The translations under genes and the position numbers were made by a program. Of a DNA stretch of 64,000 bases, positions 40,841-48,582 are shown in pieces. A model generated the notes under the pieces. It did not search any database. It saw only the letters and a list, made by a program, of their open reading frames with translations, and was not told the DNA's origin. The number at the start of each line of letters is the position of its first letter. Position 1 is the stretch's first letter. The DNA comes from Mycolicibacterium sp. (GTDB lineage Bacteria > Actinomycetota > Actinomycetes > Mycobacteriales > Mycobacteriaceae). The stretch lies in the NCBI RefSeq assembly GCF_016462545.1, contig NZ_JAEMTA010000003.1:131553-195552 (forward strand). The letters are read 5' to 3'.

Positions 40841-41720
40841 CGATCGAGACCAGCGCGTAGGTGCGCACCCGGCCGGGAAGCCGCGCGCTGCACTGCGACA
40901 GGAGCGGCTCAGACCACTGCTCACGAACGACGACCTCGACGGGTCCCGAAACACCCTGCAGCACAGTGCGGCACGTGCCATCACCCGGCTCGATCCGCAC
41001 CGGGGCGAGGCCGGTGATGCTGTCGTCCGACAGGGCCTCGCGGGCGAAGTACTGAGCCGCCTGGACGGCATGCGGCAGCGACGTCCGCCCGCGCAGGTGC
41101 GCGTTGTCCAGTCGCCCCGCCACGTACAGGTCGACGAGGTGGGGCGGATCGGTCGCATCGACGCGGCCGTAGCACAGACCCTCGGGCAGAATCAGCATCG
41201 TCGCTGCGAAGCGGTCACCCCCGAGATGCGAGCATTCCCAAGTGGATTCGGGGTACTGAGCCGCGATCGCGGCCGCGACACCGCGGCCGCGCACGGCGCA
41301 ACACTGGTCGTGCTTGCCGTGGGCGCAGACCGCGACGAGCGGATCGGCTACCGGCTGACCGTCGGAGCCGTCGAGCGCCACGTCGAGGTAGTCGACGGGC
41401 CCGCTCACCTCCCCGTAGCGCAGAGCCTCGCCACCGACGTGCGAGTGCGCCACGAACCAGCGCCACCGCGGTGTCGCGGAACGGCGGCCCGGCCGACGGA
41501 TGGCCGCGATCCGCATCCCGGCCTTCTCCGCCCGGCGCACGATCGCCCGACCGAGCTGCGGATCGACGACCGACGGCGACTCAAGAAACGCCGATCGTCC
41601 CCAGGGCCCACACAGTTCGAGCATCAACCAGGACGACCCGGCGGATGCCGATCCGTACATCGGGTCGGCGCGCTCTCGCGACCGGTCGCTGCACGGCGCC
41701 CACTCCGCGTCGGCGGTCAT
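40833..41720 (-). CDS. Sucrase/ferredoxin-like (thioredoxin-like [2Fe-2S]) protein
   Basis: The 295-residue protein has a C-terminal thioredoxin-like ferredoxin domain. The iron-sulfur region is VCAHGKHDQCCAVRG, with three Cys, followed by WECSHLGGDRFAATMLILP, which holds the fourth Cys and the characteristic His-Leu-Gly-Gly-Asp-Arg. That is the Suc_Fer-like family signature. An N-terminal domain (1-110) begins with CSDRSRERADPMYGSA. Such proteins are presumed electron carriers. It overlaps the preceding JmjC oxygenase gene by 4 bp, so it may supply electrons to keep the oxygenase iron reduced or act on the same product. That partnership is an inference from the operon. Confidence 0.85.
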   Translation of the reverse strand: MTADAEWAPCSDRSRERADPMYGSASAGSSWLMLELCGPWGRSAFLESPSVVDPQLGRAIVRRAEKAGMRIAAIRRPGRRSATPRWRWFVAHSHVGGEALRYGEVSGPVDYLDVALDGSDGQPVADPLVAVCAHGKHDQCCAVRGRGVAAAIAAQYPESTWECSHLGGDRFAATMLILPEGLCYGRVDATDPPHLVDLYVAGRLDNAHLRGRTSLPHAVQAAQYFAREALSDDSITGLAPVRIEPGDGTCRTVLQGVSGPVEVVVREQWSEPLLSQCSARLPGRVRTYALVSIAT

Positions 41721-42949
41721 CTGCGGGCCACGGATCCGCCACCGGGACGCACTGGGACGACGACGGCCTCGCGCAGCAGGCGGCGGATCACCACCTCACC
41801 GTCGGCGGCGTCTAGACCCGGCAGGGTCGCGGCATCGGCGACGATTCCTCCGCGCAGCGCCGTGAGCGCGTCCGCGCACGACTCGGGCAGGCTGATGGTG
41901 CGATCCCGTAGCCGCAGCGCGACGCGGCCGTTCTCGCGATGAACGCTGGAGACGAGTCCATGGCGCCATCGGACCGTAGCGGTGGCGGCGTCCTCGGCAG
42001 CCTCCAGCGAGGCCAATGGTCGGATGGCGGAGGGACGGGTCCGGTCGGCGAATCGCCATGCCAGTCGGGTGGCGGCGCCCTCGCCGAGTTCGGTGGACCG
42101 GTCGCGAAGCGTCTCGGTGAGCTCGGCGACGAGCTTCGTCGCCCGCGCCGTCATGTCGCCGTGGTCGGTGGGGTCGATGGCCAGCGGAAGCGACCGTCGG
42201 TAGTCCTCGACGTCGCGGAGCTGGTCGACGACCGCCTGGACGAGATCCAGTGCCGTGAGGCTGGACACGCCGATCGTCAGGTGAATCGACAACGCGCCCA
42301 GGGCCTCTGCCGAATGGATCCACCCGCGGGGCAGGTAGAGCGCGTCGCCGGGACCGAGCACGGCGTCGATGACGGGCTCGTCCTCGACGCGTTGTGCGAT
42401 CGCATCCCGGTGGTCGGTCCACGGCTGCGTAGCGAGGGGGTCGGTATGGACCGGTTGGTACACCTTCCAGTGCTTGGAGCCGCCGGTCTGCAGGACGAAG
42501 ACGTCGTGCACGTCGTAGTGCGGGTCGAACCCCCGGCTCAGGGGCGGGGTGACGTAGGCGTTGGCCTGGACGGGGTGGCCGAGATCATCGACCATGCCCC
42601 GGACGAAGTCGATGAGCGGCGGCCACAGTCGGTGCAGGCCTTGCAGCACTATCGTTGCGCCAGAGGCGAATTGACCCAGCACCTTCGCGGAGTCGACCTG
42701 GTCTGGCATCTCGGCGCCAAATCCGGCGGCGCCGAGGAACGACTCCCTGGCCAGGACGTCGCCTTCCTTGGCGACGCGGATGAACGGGGCGCGCACCCCG
42801 CGCTCGGCGAGCAACTCGTCGACGGTTCGCGCCGACAGGAGGTCGTCGAAGTCGCGGGGCAGCGCGTCCGCCCTGCTGAGCAACGGCAACCGCCCCCAGT
42901 GTTCGCGTGCGAACGTCTGGGGGTCGGTGCCAATGCAGCGGCTCAGCAT
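41717..42949 (-). CDS. JmjC/cupin_4 2-oxoglutarate- and Fe(II)-dependent oxygenase
   Basis: The 410-residue protein belongs to the bacterial ribosomal-oxygenase (YcfD/NO66-like) group. The JmjC barrel begins with ATIVLQGLHRLWP and NAYVTPPLSRG. Iron ligands appear to be His144 and Asp146 (DPHYDVHDVF) and His212 (LPRGWIHSAEA), with SIHLTIG near the 2-oxoglutarate site. Residues 235-300 form a helical dimerisation region, and 310-400 look like the C-terminal winged-helix domain. Known relatives hydroxylate Arg or His in ribosomal proteins. Here the gene starts 10 bp after a small repeat-peptide gene, so that peptide is a likely substrate (inferred). The start at 42949 replaces a longer frame that would cross the peptide gene. 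Confidence 0.85.
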   Translation of the reverse strand: MLSRCIGTDPQTFAREHWGRLPLLSRADALPRDFDDLLSARTVDELLAERGVRAPFIRVAKEGDVLARESFLGAAGFGAEMPDQVDSAKVLGQFASGATIVLQGLHRLWPPLIDFVRGMVDDLGHPVQANAYVTPPLSRGFDPHYDVHDVFVLQTGGSKHWKVYQPVHTDPLATQPWTDHRDAIAQRVEDEPVIDAVLGPGDALYLPRGWIHSAEALGALSIHLTIGVSSLTALDLVQAVVDQLRDVEDYRRSLPLAIDPTDHGDMTARATKLVAELTETLRDRSTELGEGAATRLAWRFADRTRPSAIRPLASLEAAEDAATATVRWRHGLVSSVHRENGRVALRLRDRTISLPESCADALTALRGGIVADAATLPGLDAADGEVVIRRLLREAVVVPVRPGGGSVARR

Positions 42950-42959
42950 GGTGCGTCCA

Positions 42960-43208
42960 TCAAGCGGTGCCGTCGGCTCCGCCGTCGTGGCCATCGGGGT
43001 TCGAGCCACCGTCGGCGGGACCCTCGCCGCCCGCCGAGCCGTCCGCTCCGCCGTCATGGCCCTCGGGGTTCGAGCCACCGTCGGCCGGACCCTCGCCACC
43101 GGCCGAGCCGTCCGCACCACCGTCGTGACCGTCCGGGTTCGAGCCGCCGTCCGCAGTACCCTCGCCACCGGCACCGGTCGTCGTGATGTCGTCGTCGCTG
43201 ATCGCCAT
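42960..43208 (-). CDS. 82-residue peptide of three 23-residue Gly/Asp-rich repeats, candidate RiPP-like precursor
   Basis: The ATG at 43208 has an excellent ribosome-binding site (GGAGGAG, 6 nt spacing). The first 13 residues (MAISDDDITTTGA) could be a leader. The rest is three near-identical repeats, each built as GGEGxADGGSNPxGHDGGADGxA, ending exactly at the stop. There is no signal peptide, Cys or aromatic residue; the chain is rich in Gly, Asp and His. It lies 10 bp before a JmjC oxygenase, which suggests that Asp, Asn or His in each repeat is hydroxylated. Alternatives are a metal-binding (calcium-like DxDGxD) spacer peptide or a storage/adhesive repeat. I know of no named family. Confidence 0.72.
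   Translation of the reverse strand: MAISDDDITTTGAGGEGTADGGSNPDGHDGGADGSAGGEGPADGGSNPEGHDGGADGSAGGEGPADGGSNPDGHDGGADGTA
42963..43169 (-). repeat. Three tandem 69-bp repeats in the peptide gene
   Basis: Three head-to-tail 69-bp units, in frame, encode the 23-residue repeats. Differences are mostly synonymous or conservative (Pro/Thr, Glu/Asp, Ser/Thr), suggesting selection on the peptide, not just recent slippage. Confidence 0.85.
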
Positions 43209-43297
43209 GTCAATCTCCTCCATAGGACCGCCTCTGGGCTGCAGCAGGAGGTCCCCACTGCGGAGCGGTGAGAGCGGTTTGCCCCGATACGGCCTTC

Positions 43298-45562
43298 TCA
43301 AACCGCGGGCCGCGCCGCGTTGGCGGCCGCGATGAGCGCGTCCACCGCGGCGGGATCGAAGTCGGCGCCGCTGGCGGTGGCCAACATGCCTGCTCGGCCG
43401 ATGGGAAACGAGTCCAACATCCTGCCGAGCTCGACGCCCTCGGGCATGATGCCGCCCGCGCCATTCGCGTCGCCCATCATCGAGGTCATCACGGCCCGCA
43501 GGATCGGACCCGCCACGGGATCGCCCATCACCTCGCCGATCGACGACGTGCGGGACAGCGGCACGACCACCGGATCCCCCTCGACGTGGACGTGGGTCGT
43601 CGTCCGGACGTCGCGGCTGGAGGCGGCGACGTCGACCGTATAGGAACCGCCTTCGACGACCCAGGCATCGACGCGCACGTCCCAGTACGCCAGGTCCTCG
43701 CGCCTGATCACGAGGACGACGTCGCGCGCCTCACCCGCCGCGAGATCGACCGACGCGAAGGCCTTGAGTTCGCGCGGCGGTCGCTGAATCCGGCTGTCGG
43801 GCAACGCGGTATACACCTGAACGACCTCGCGACCCGGCACGGCACCCGTGTTGGCGATGGACACCCGCACCTCGACGTCTCCCGCGTCGTCGACCGCGGC
43901 GGTGGCCCCCGCGTACTCGAACGTCGTGTAGGACAGCCCGTGTCCGAAGGGGTAGGCGACCTCGAGGCCACGCGCGTCGTACCAGCGATAGCCCACGTAC
44001 AGCCCCTCCCCGTACCGCACATGCGAATGTTCGCCGGGAAAGTCGAGGTAGGCCGGGGTGTCCTCCAGCCGCAGTGGGATGGACTCGGTGAGCTTGCCCG
44101 AGGGGTTGACGACCCCGAACAGTACGTCGGCGATGGCCCCGCCGCCCGCCTGACCGAGGAGCCAACCCTCCACCAGCGCAGGGACTTTCGCCGCGAACGG
44201 TAGCGCCACCACCCCGCCGTTGGACAGCACGACGACGGTGTTGGAATTCGCGTCGAGGACGGCGTCGAGCAGGGCCAACTGCTGCGCCGGCAGATCGATG
44301 TCGTCGCGGTCGTAGCCCTCCGATTCCAGGCGCGCGGGCAGTCCGAGGAAGACCACCACCACGTCGGCATCGGCTGCCACGGCCGCGGCGTCGTCGCGAA
44401 GTCGTGCCGACTCCGGCTCGGATACGTCGGCGACGGTGCTGAAACCGGCCGAGTACGTCACCGATCCCGTTGCCAGGAAACGTATCTCGTCGAGTGCGTG
44501 GTCAAGCCGGGTCGGTGTGATCATCGACGATCCGGCGCCCTGGTAGCGCGGGGTCACCGCGAACTCGCCGATCACCGCGACGTTCGCGGTCGTCGACAAC
44601 GGCAGGATGTCACGCTCGTTCTTGAGCAACACGATCGATCGACCCGCTGCGTCGCGAGCCAGTGCGTGGTGGGCATCGACGTCGAGCGGTCCGGAGACCG
44701 GGGTCACGGCCGCATGCGTGGTGCGGACCAATCGCAGCACCCGGGCCACCGCATCGTCGAGCGCCGCCCGGTCGAGTGAACCCGCCGTGACGGCCGCGAC
44801 CACCTGGGCGGCGGTGACGCCGTTCGTCCCCGGCATCTCCAGATCGAGGCCCGCGGCCAGCGCCGACACCCGGTCGTTCACCGCGCCCCAGTCGGAGACC
44901 ACCACGCCCGCGAAGCCCCATTCACCGCGCAGCACGGTCGTCAGGAGCCAGGGATCCTCCGACGCATACACGCCGTTGATGCGGTTGTAGGAGCACATGA
45001 CGGTTCGGGGGTTGGCCTCTTCGACGACGCGCTGGAACCCGCGCAGGTAGATCTCCCGCAGTGGCCGCGGGTCGACGTCCGCACTCACCCGCATCCGATC
45101 GTGTTCCTGATTGTTGGCCGCGAAGTGCTTGACCGAGGCGCCCACTCCGTTGGCCTGCATGCCCTCGACCATGGCCGAGCCGAGCACCCCCGAGACGATG
45201 GGATCCTCGGAGAAGTACTCGAAGTTGCGGCCGCACAACGGCGATCGCTTGACGTTGATCCCCGGCCCGAGTACCACCGCGACGTCCTCGATGGCGGCCT
45301 CGGCGCCGATGGCCTCCCCGATGCGACGGACGGTCTCGACGGACCACGAGCTGCCGAGTCCGACGGCCGGTGGAAAGCACGTCGCGGGGACGCTGTCCCC
45401 CAGGCCCAGATGATCCCCGCCCGTGCGTTGCTTGCGTAGGCCATGTGGACCGTCGGTCAGCACGATCGACGGGATGTCGAGTCGATCGATCGGGGTGGTG
45501 TGCCAGAAGTCCGCGCCGCTGAGCAGCGACGCCTTCTCCTCGAGCGTCAGGTCGGTCGTCAT
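43298..45562 (-). CDS. Glycoside hydrolase family 3 beta-glucosidase
   Basis: The 754-residue protein has a GH3 (alpha/beta)8 domain at 1-300 with IVLTDGPHGLRKQ, KHFAANNQEHDR and the nucleophile Asp in VVSDWGAVND (Asp224). An (alpha/beta)6 domain follows with GEFAVTPRYQGAGSS and the DVVVVFLGLP region where the acid/base Glu lies (ARLESEGYDRDD), then an Fn3-like C-terminal domain (AGDVEVRVSIANTG ... REVVQVY). No signal peptide is present, so it is probably intracellular. It releases glucose or related sugars from beta-linked oligosaccharides, completing degradation begun by secreted hydrolases. The start at 45562 has AGGA 8 nt upstream; an ATG at 45571 overlaps the preceding stop. Confidence 0.92.
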   Translation of the reverse strand: MTTDLTLEEKASLLSGADFWHTTPIDRLDIPSIVLTDGPHGLRKQRTGGDHLGLGDSVPATCFPPAVGLGSSWSVETVRRIGEAIGAEAAIEDVAVVLGPGINVKRSPLCGRNFEYFSEDPIVSGVLGSAMVEGMQANGVGASVKHFAANNQEHDRMRVSADVDPRPLREIYLRGFQRVVEEANPRTVMCSYNRINGVYASEDPWLLTTVLRGEWGFAGVVVSDWGAVNDRVSALAAGLDLEMPGTNGVTAAQVVAAVTAGSLDRAALDDAVARVLRLVRTTHAAVTPVSGPLDVDAHHALARDAAGRSIVLLKNERDILPLSTTANVAVIGEFAVTPRYQGAGSSMITPTRLDHALDEIRFLATGSVTYSAGFSTVADVSEPESARLRDDAAAVAADADVVVVFLGLPARLESEGYDRDDIDLPAQQLALLDAVLDANSNTVVVLSNGGVVALPFAAKVPALVEGWLLGQAGGGAIADVLFGVVNPSGKLTESIPLRLEDTPAYLDFPGEHSHVRYGEGLYVGYRWYDARGLEVAYPFGHGLSYTTFEYAGATAAVDDAGDVEVRVSIANTGAVPGREVVQVYTALPDSRIQRPPRELKAFASVDLAAGEARDVVLVIRREDLAYWDVRVDAWVVEGGSYTVDVAASSRDVRTTTHVHVEGDPVVVPLSRTSSIGEVMGDPVAGPILRAVMTSMMGDANGAGGIMPEGVELGRMLDSFPIGRAGMLATASGADFDPAAVDALIAAANAARPAV

Positions 45563-45563
45563 G

Positions 45564-46397
45564 TCATCCATCCTGCCGCCGGTCGCCGTCGGCGGGTGCG
45601 CGCCACATCTCGTCGAGCACGACGGTCACGCGAAAACCGCAGAGCACCAAGATGTGCACCAGATAGAGCCACAGCGCCAGCGCCGACACCGCTCCGACGA
45701 TCGGCAGGCCACCGAAGGGCGCCGACCAGGAGACTGGGATCGCCAGGAACAACACGAACCCCTGCAGGAATCCGGCGAGGATCGCGCCGGTGCCGAAGGC
45801 GCCCACCACCAAGGCCCGCGGCCCCAGGCTCCCGGGTCCGATCAACGCGAACACTCCCAACAGCGCGGTGGAGACGGTGAGCCAGACGACGTGGAACGCG
45901 ACGACCACGCCCCACACCAGGGTCCAACCGTGGCCGGCGTACAGCGGACCGACGTACGGCGCCGAGGCGAGGACGGCCAGGACGAGGAACGGGGCGCCGG
46001 CGGCCACCCCGAGCAGGCCGGCCCGCCCCCGCCAGCCGGTGAGAGTGTCCCGCGCCGGCGACATCTGCACGAAGGCACGCCGCAGCCCCTCGCCATACAG
46101 GCTGGCCGGAAACAGCGCGACGAGCGCCTGCCACCACGACATCGACAGGGCCACCGACGTCAGGGTGCGCAGTGCCTCCGGTGTGCCGTGCCCGCTGGGC
46201 AAGCCATCGATACCGGCCTGCATCGCGTTGGTGACGGCCTGCTCGCCGACGATGGCGCCGACCGCCCACAGTGAGACCAGCGCCAGCGGCACCAGCCCGA
46301 TCGCGCCGAAGTAGGTTGCACCCGCCGCCCACAGTGCGAGATCGCTACCGGGAAACGTCTTGCGTACCCCGGACGCCAGTTCGCCGAGGCGGCTCAT
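45564..46397 (-). CDS. YihY/BrkB (YhjD-like) family inner membrane protein
   Basis: The 277-residue protein has six or so predicted membrane helices. The YihY/virulence factor BrkB signature is seen in LALWAAGATYFGAIGLVPLALVSL (helix 1 region), SLYGEGLRRAFVQMSP in the middle and IPVSWSAPFGGLPIVGAVSALALWLYL near the end. The family was once mislabelled ribonuclease BN; proposed roles are lipid or LPS-related transport, unproven in mycobacteria. The ATG at 46397 is used; the upstream in-frame region overlaps the divergent phosphatidyltransferase gene. Its stop lies next to the beta-glucosidase start, suggesting co-transcription. Confidence 0.82.
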   Translation of the reverse strand: MSRLGELASGVRKTFPGSDLALWAAGATYFGAIGLVPLALVSLWAVGAIVGEQAVTNAMQAGIDGLPSGHGTPEALRTLTSVALSMSWWQALVALFPASLYGEGLRRAFVQMSPARDTLTGWRGRAGLLGVAAGAPFLVLAVLASAPYVGPLYAGHGWTLVWGVVVAFHVVWLTVSTALLGVFALIGPGSLGPRALVVGAFGTGAILAGFLQGFVLFLAIPVSWSAPFGGLPIVGAVSALALWLYLVHILVLCGFRVTVVLDEMWRAPADGDRRQDG

Positions 46398-46442
46398 GAC
46401 GGTGCCCGCCCGCGCCGACCGGTGCCCTGGCAGGCTGGCGTC

Positions 46443-47129
46443 ATGAGACCCGAGGATTCCGCGGGTGGCGCCGACGATGCCGGATGGTCGTCGTTGCACG
46501 GCGGCGTACGGCCGTCGCCGGTGGTGCGTGGCTGGCTGAAGATGGTGCGGATCCTTGCATCTGGCCCGATTCTGCGCGTACCCCCCGACATGCTGTCCGC
46601 GGCCGGGGTGCTGGCGCTGGTCGGCGCGTGGGTGGCGGTCGCGGTGCTCGGATGGCCTGCACTGGCAGCTCCGCTGGTGCTCGCCGCCGGGGTACTGGAC
46701 GGCCTCGACGGGGCAGTGGCGCTGCGCACCGGCAAGGCGCGGCCGCTCGGAGCGGTGATCGACGCGGTCGCCGACCGGCTCGGTGACCTCCTCCTGGGCG
46801 CGGTGCTGTGGTCGCTCGGTGCCCCAACGGCGTGGGTGCTGGCAGCGGTGACGCTGGTGTTCCTACTCGAATACCTGAGGGCCCGAGCACAATCCGTCGG
46901 TATGCCGGGCGTCGGCGCGGTGACCGTGGCCGAACGTCCGACGCGCCTCATCGTCGTCATCATCGCCGCGGGTGGCGCGGCGGTGTGGCCCGCAGGAATG
47001 CCGATCCTGGGGTGGGGTTGGGGGCTCACGCTGGCCGTCATGTGGACCGTGGTCGGGGTGGTGGGGATGGGTCAGTTGCTGCGCGGGGTGCGTCGGTCGA
47101 TGCCGCCGGGGTTTGCGCAGGCCCGATGA
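46443..47129 (+). CDS. CDP-alcohol phosphatidyltransferase family membrane protein
   Basis: The 228-residue protein has the family motif in GVLDGLDGAVALRTGKARPLGAVIDAVADR; the four catalytic Asp residues and two Gly are in register, while the canonical AR is ALR. It has several membrane helices. Members attach an alcohol (inositol phosphate, glycerol phosphate and others) to CDP-diacylglycerol at the membrane. The acceptor cannot be told, and whether it serves the adjacent carotenoid genes is unclear. Its last 92 bp overlap the 3' end of the convergent CrtI-like gene. The ATG at 46443 is preferred; a GTG at 46422 would add seven residues. Confidence 0.8.
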   Translation: MRPEDSAGGADDAGWSSLHGGVRPSPVVRGWLKMVRILASGPILRVPPDMLSAAGVLALVGAWVAVAVLGWPALAAPLVLAAGVLDGLDGAVALRTGKARPLGAVIDAVADRLGDLLLGAVLWSLGAPTAWVLAAVTLVFLLEYLRARAQSVGMPGVGAVTVAERPTRLIVVIIAAGGAAVWPAGMPILGWGWGLTLAVMWTVVGVVGMGQLLRGVRRSMPPGFAQAR

Positions 47130-48582
47130 GCTTGCCGACGATCTCCGCCGACATCAGCACCAAGGGAATGCCACCGCCGGGATGCGCGGAGCCACCGACG
47201 AGATAGAGGCCGGGGAGCGGGCTGCGGTTCGCGGGTCGGCGCAGCGCCGCCCGAGGGCCGTGCGAGGCGGTGCCGTAGATCGCTCCGCCGGGCGCGCCGG
47301 TGCGGCGCTCGAGATCGGCGGGGGTGATGCTCTCGCTGAACAGGATTCGGTCTCGGACGTCGACTCCGCGGCTCGCGAGCACGTCGAGGACGTGCCTGCC
47401 GTAGCGGTCACGAAGCCCGGGTTCGTCCCAGTCGACGCCGCGGCCTGGATCGTGTGCGGGCGCGTTGACCAACACGAACCATCCCTCGGAGTCGTCGTCG
47501 GGACGCAGCGCCGGATCGTCGGGGGCGTGGACGTACACGGTCGGGTCGGCGACCGGGGTCGGGTGACGTCCGAAGATGGCGTCGAACTCGGCGTCATAGT
47601 CGTGCGGGAAGTAGATGCGGTGCGACGGTCCGGGGCGGCGTCCCGAGAGCCCCAGCAGCAGCACGAAGCCGGCCATCGATCGTGTACTGCGGGTCAGACG
47701 ACGTCGCGCCGCCGCCGCCGCGCTGCGCGGGAGCAATTCGTCGTACAGCACGGCGGCGTCGACGTTGCTCACCACGATCTCGGCGGCGACGTCGTGACCG
47801 TCGACTCGGACGCCGACGGCACGACCGTCACGAACCAGCACCTGCTGGACGTCCGTGCCCGCGCGAACGTCGACCCCAAGGTCGGCACAGCGCGCGGCCA
47901 CCGCGTCGACGATGCGGCGCAACCCACCGGGCACGTACCAAGCACCGAACTCCTGCTCCACGAACGACGTCACCGCCAGCACGGCGGGGGTGCGCCGCGG
48001 GTCGGAGCCGGAGTAGGTGGCGTATCGGTTCAGCCAGGTGCGCAGCCGCGGATCGGGCAGCATCTGCCGACCCAGCCCGTCGATCGTCCGCCACGGTGCG
48101 ACCGCTCGCAGGTCAGCGGGCCGAGCACTCTTGCGCGCCAGTGCCGCGAGCGAGATGGGTTGGCGCAGAACGGGTTCCCCAACGAGCTCCCACAACCTTC
48201 GAGAGTGGGCGTGCAGCCGCCGCCAGGACTCCCCGGCACCGCCTCCGAGCGCAGCATCCAGTGCCGCCGGGATCAGTTCGACGTCGTGCGGCAGCACCAA
48301 CTCGGTGCCGTCCGAGAACACGTAGGCGCATGCCGGATCGACGGCGGTCAACGGGAGGTCGGCCGGCCCGCCGGTGTCGGTGAACAACTGCTCGAGGACG
48401 GCCGGCAGGGTCAGCAGCGACGGTCCGGTGTCGAAGGTGAACCCGTCGCGTTCGACGACGCCGAGCTTGCCACCGACGGTCGGGGCCCTCTCGAACACGG
48501 TGACGCGGTGGCCGGCGGCGGCTAGGCGCGCGGCGACGGCGAGGCCACCGAGACCCGCTCCGATCACTATCGCGCGGCTCAT
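47038..48582 (-). CDS. Phytoene desaturase-like (CrtI/CrtD family) carotenoid oxidoreductase
   Basis: The 514-residue protein has the FAD-binding N-terminus RAIVIGAGLGGLAVAARLAAAG followed by VTVFERAPTVGGKLGVVERDGFTFDTGPSLLT, the CrtI pattern. The C-terminal carotenoid-desaturase signature is LPGLYLVGGSAHPGGGIPLVLMSAEIV. CrtI converts phytoene to lycopene; close relatives (CrtD/CrtO) desaturate C-3,4 or add keto groups, and the clustering with CruF leaves CrtD-type activity possible. The start overlaps the stop of the GT2 gene (ATGA), so both are translated together. Its 3' end extends 92 bp into the opposite-strand phosphatidyltransferase gene. Confidence 0.87.
   Translation of the reverse strand: MSRAIVIGAGLGGLAVAARLAAAGHRVTVFERAPTVGGKLGVVERDGFTFDTGPSLLTLPAVLEQLFTDTGGPADLPLTAVDPACAYVFSDGTELVLPHDVELIPAALDAALGGGAGESWRRLHAHSRRLWELVGEPVLRQPISLAALARKSARPADLRAVAPWRTIDGLGRQMLPDPRLRTWLNRYATYSGSDPRRTPAVLAVTSFVEQEFGAWYVPGGLRRIVDAVAARCADLGVDVRAGTDVQQVLVRDGRAVGVRVDGHDVAAEIVVSNVDAAVLYDELLPRSAAAAARRRLTRSTRSMAGFVLLLGLSGRRPGPSHRIYFPHDYDAEFDAIFGRHPTPVADPTVYVHAPDDPALRPDDDSEGWFVLVNAPAHDPGRGVDWDEPGLRDRYGRHVLDVLASRGVDVRDRILFSESITPADLERRTGAPGGAIYGTASHGPRAALRRPANRSPLPGLYLVGGSAHPGGGIPLVLMSAEIVGKLIGPAQTPAASTDAPRAATDPSPPPRPRST

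Noticed and set aside
42963..43169. CRISPR-like array
   Set aside because: The 69-bp units are contiguous coding repeats without unique spacers, and no cas genes are near.
42950..43258. N-terminal extension of the JmjC oxygenase through the repeat region
   Set aside because: The extended frame reads Arg/Thr-rich repeats out of phase with the Asp/Gly-rich peptide, which has its own strong ribosome-binding site and stop 10 bp before the oxygenase ATG.
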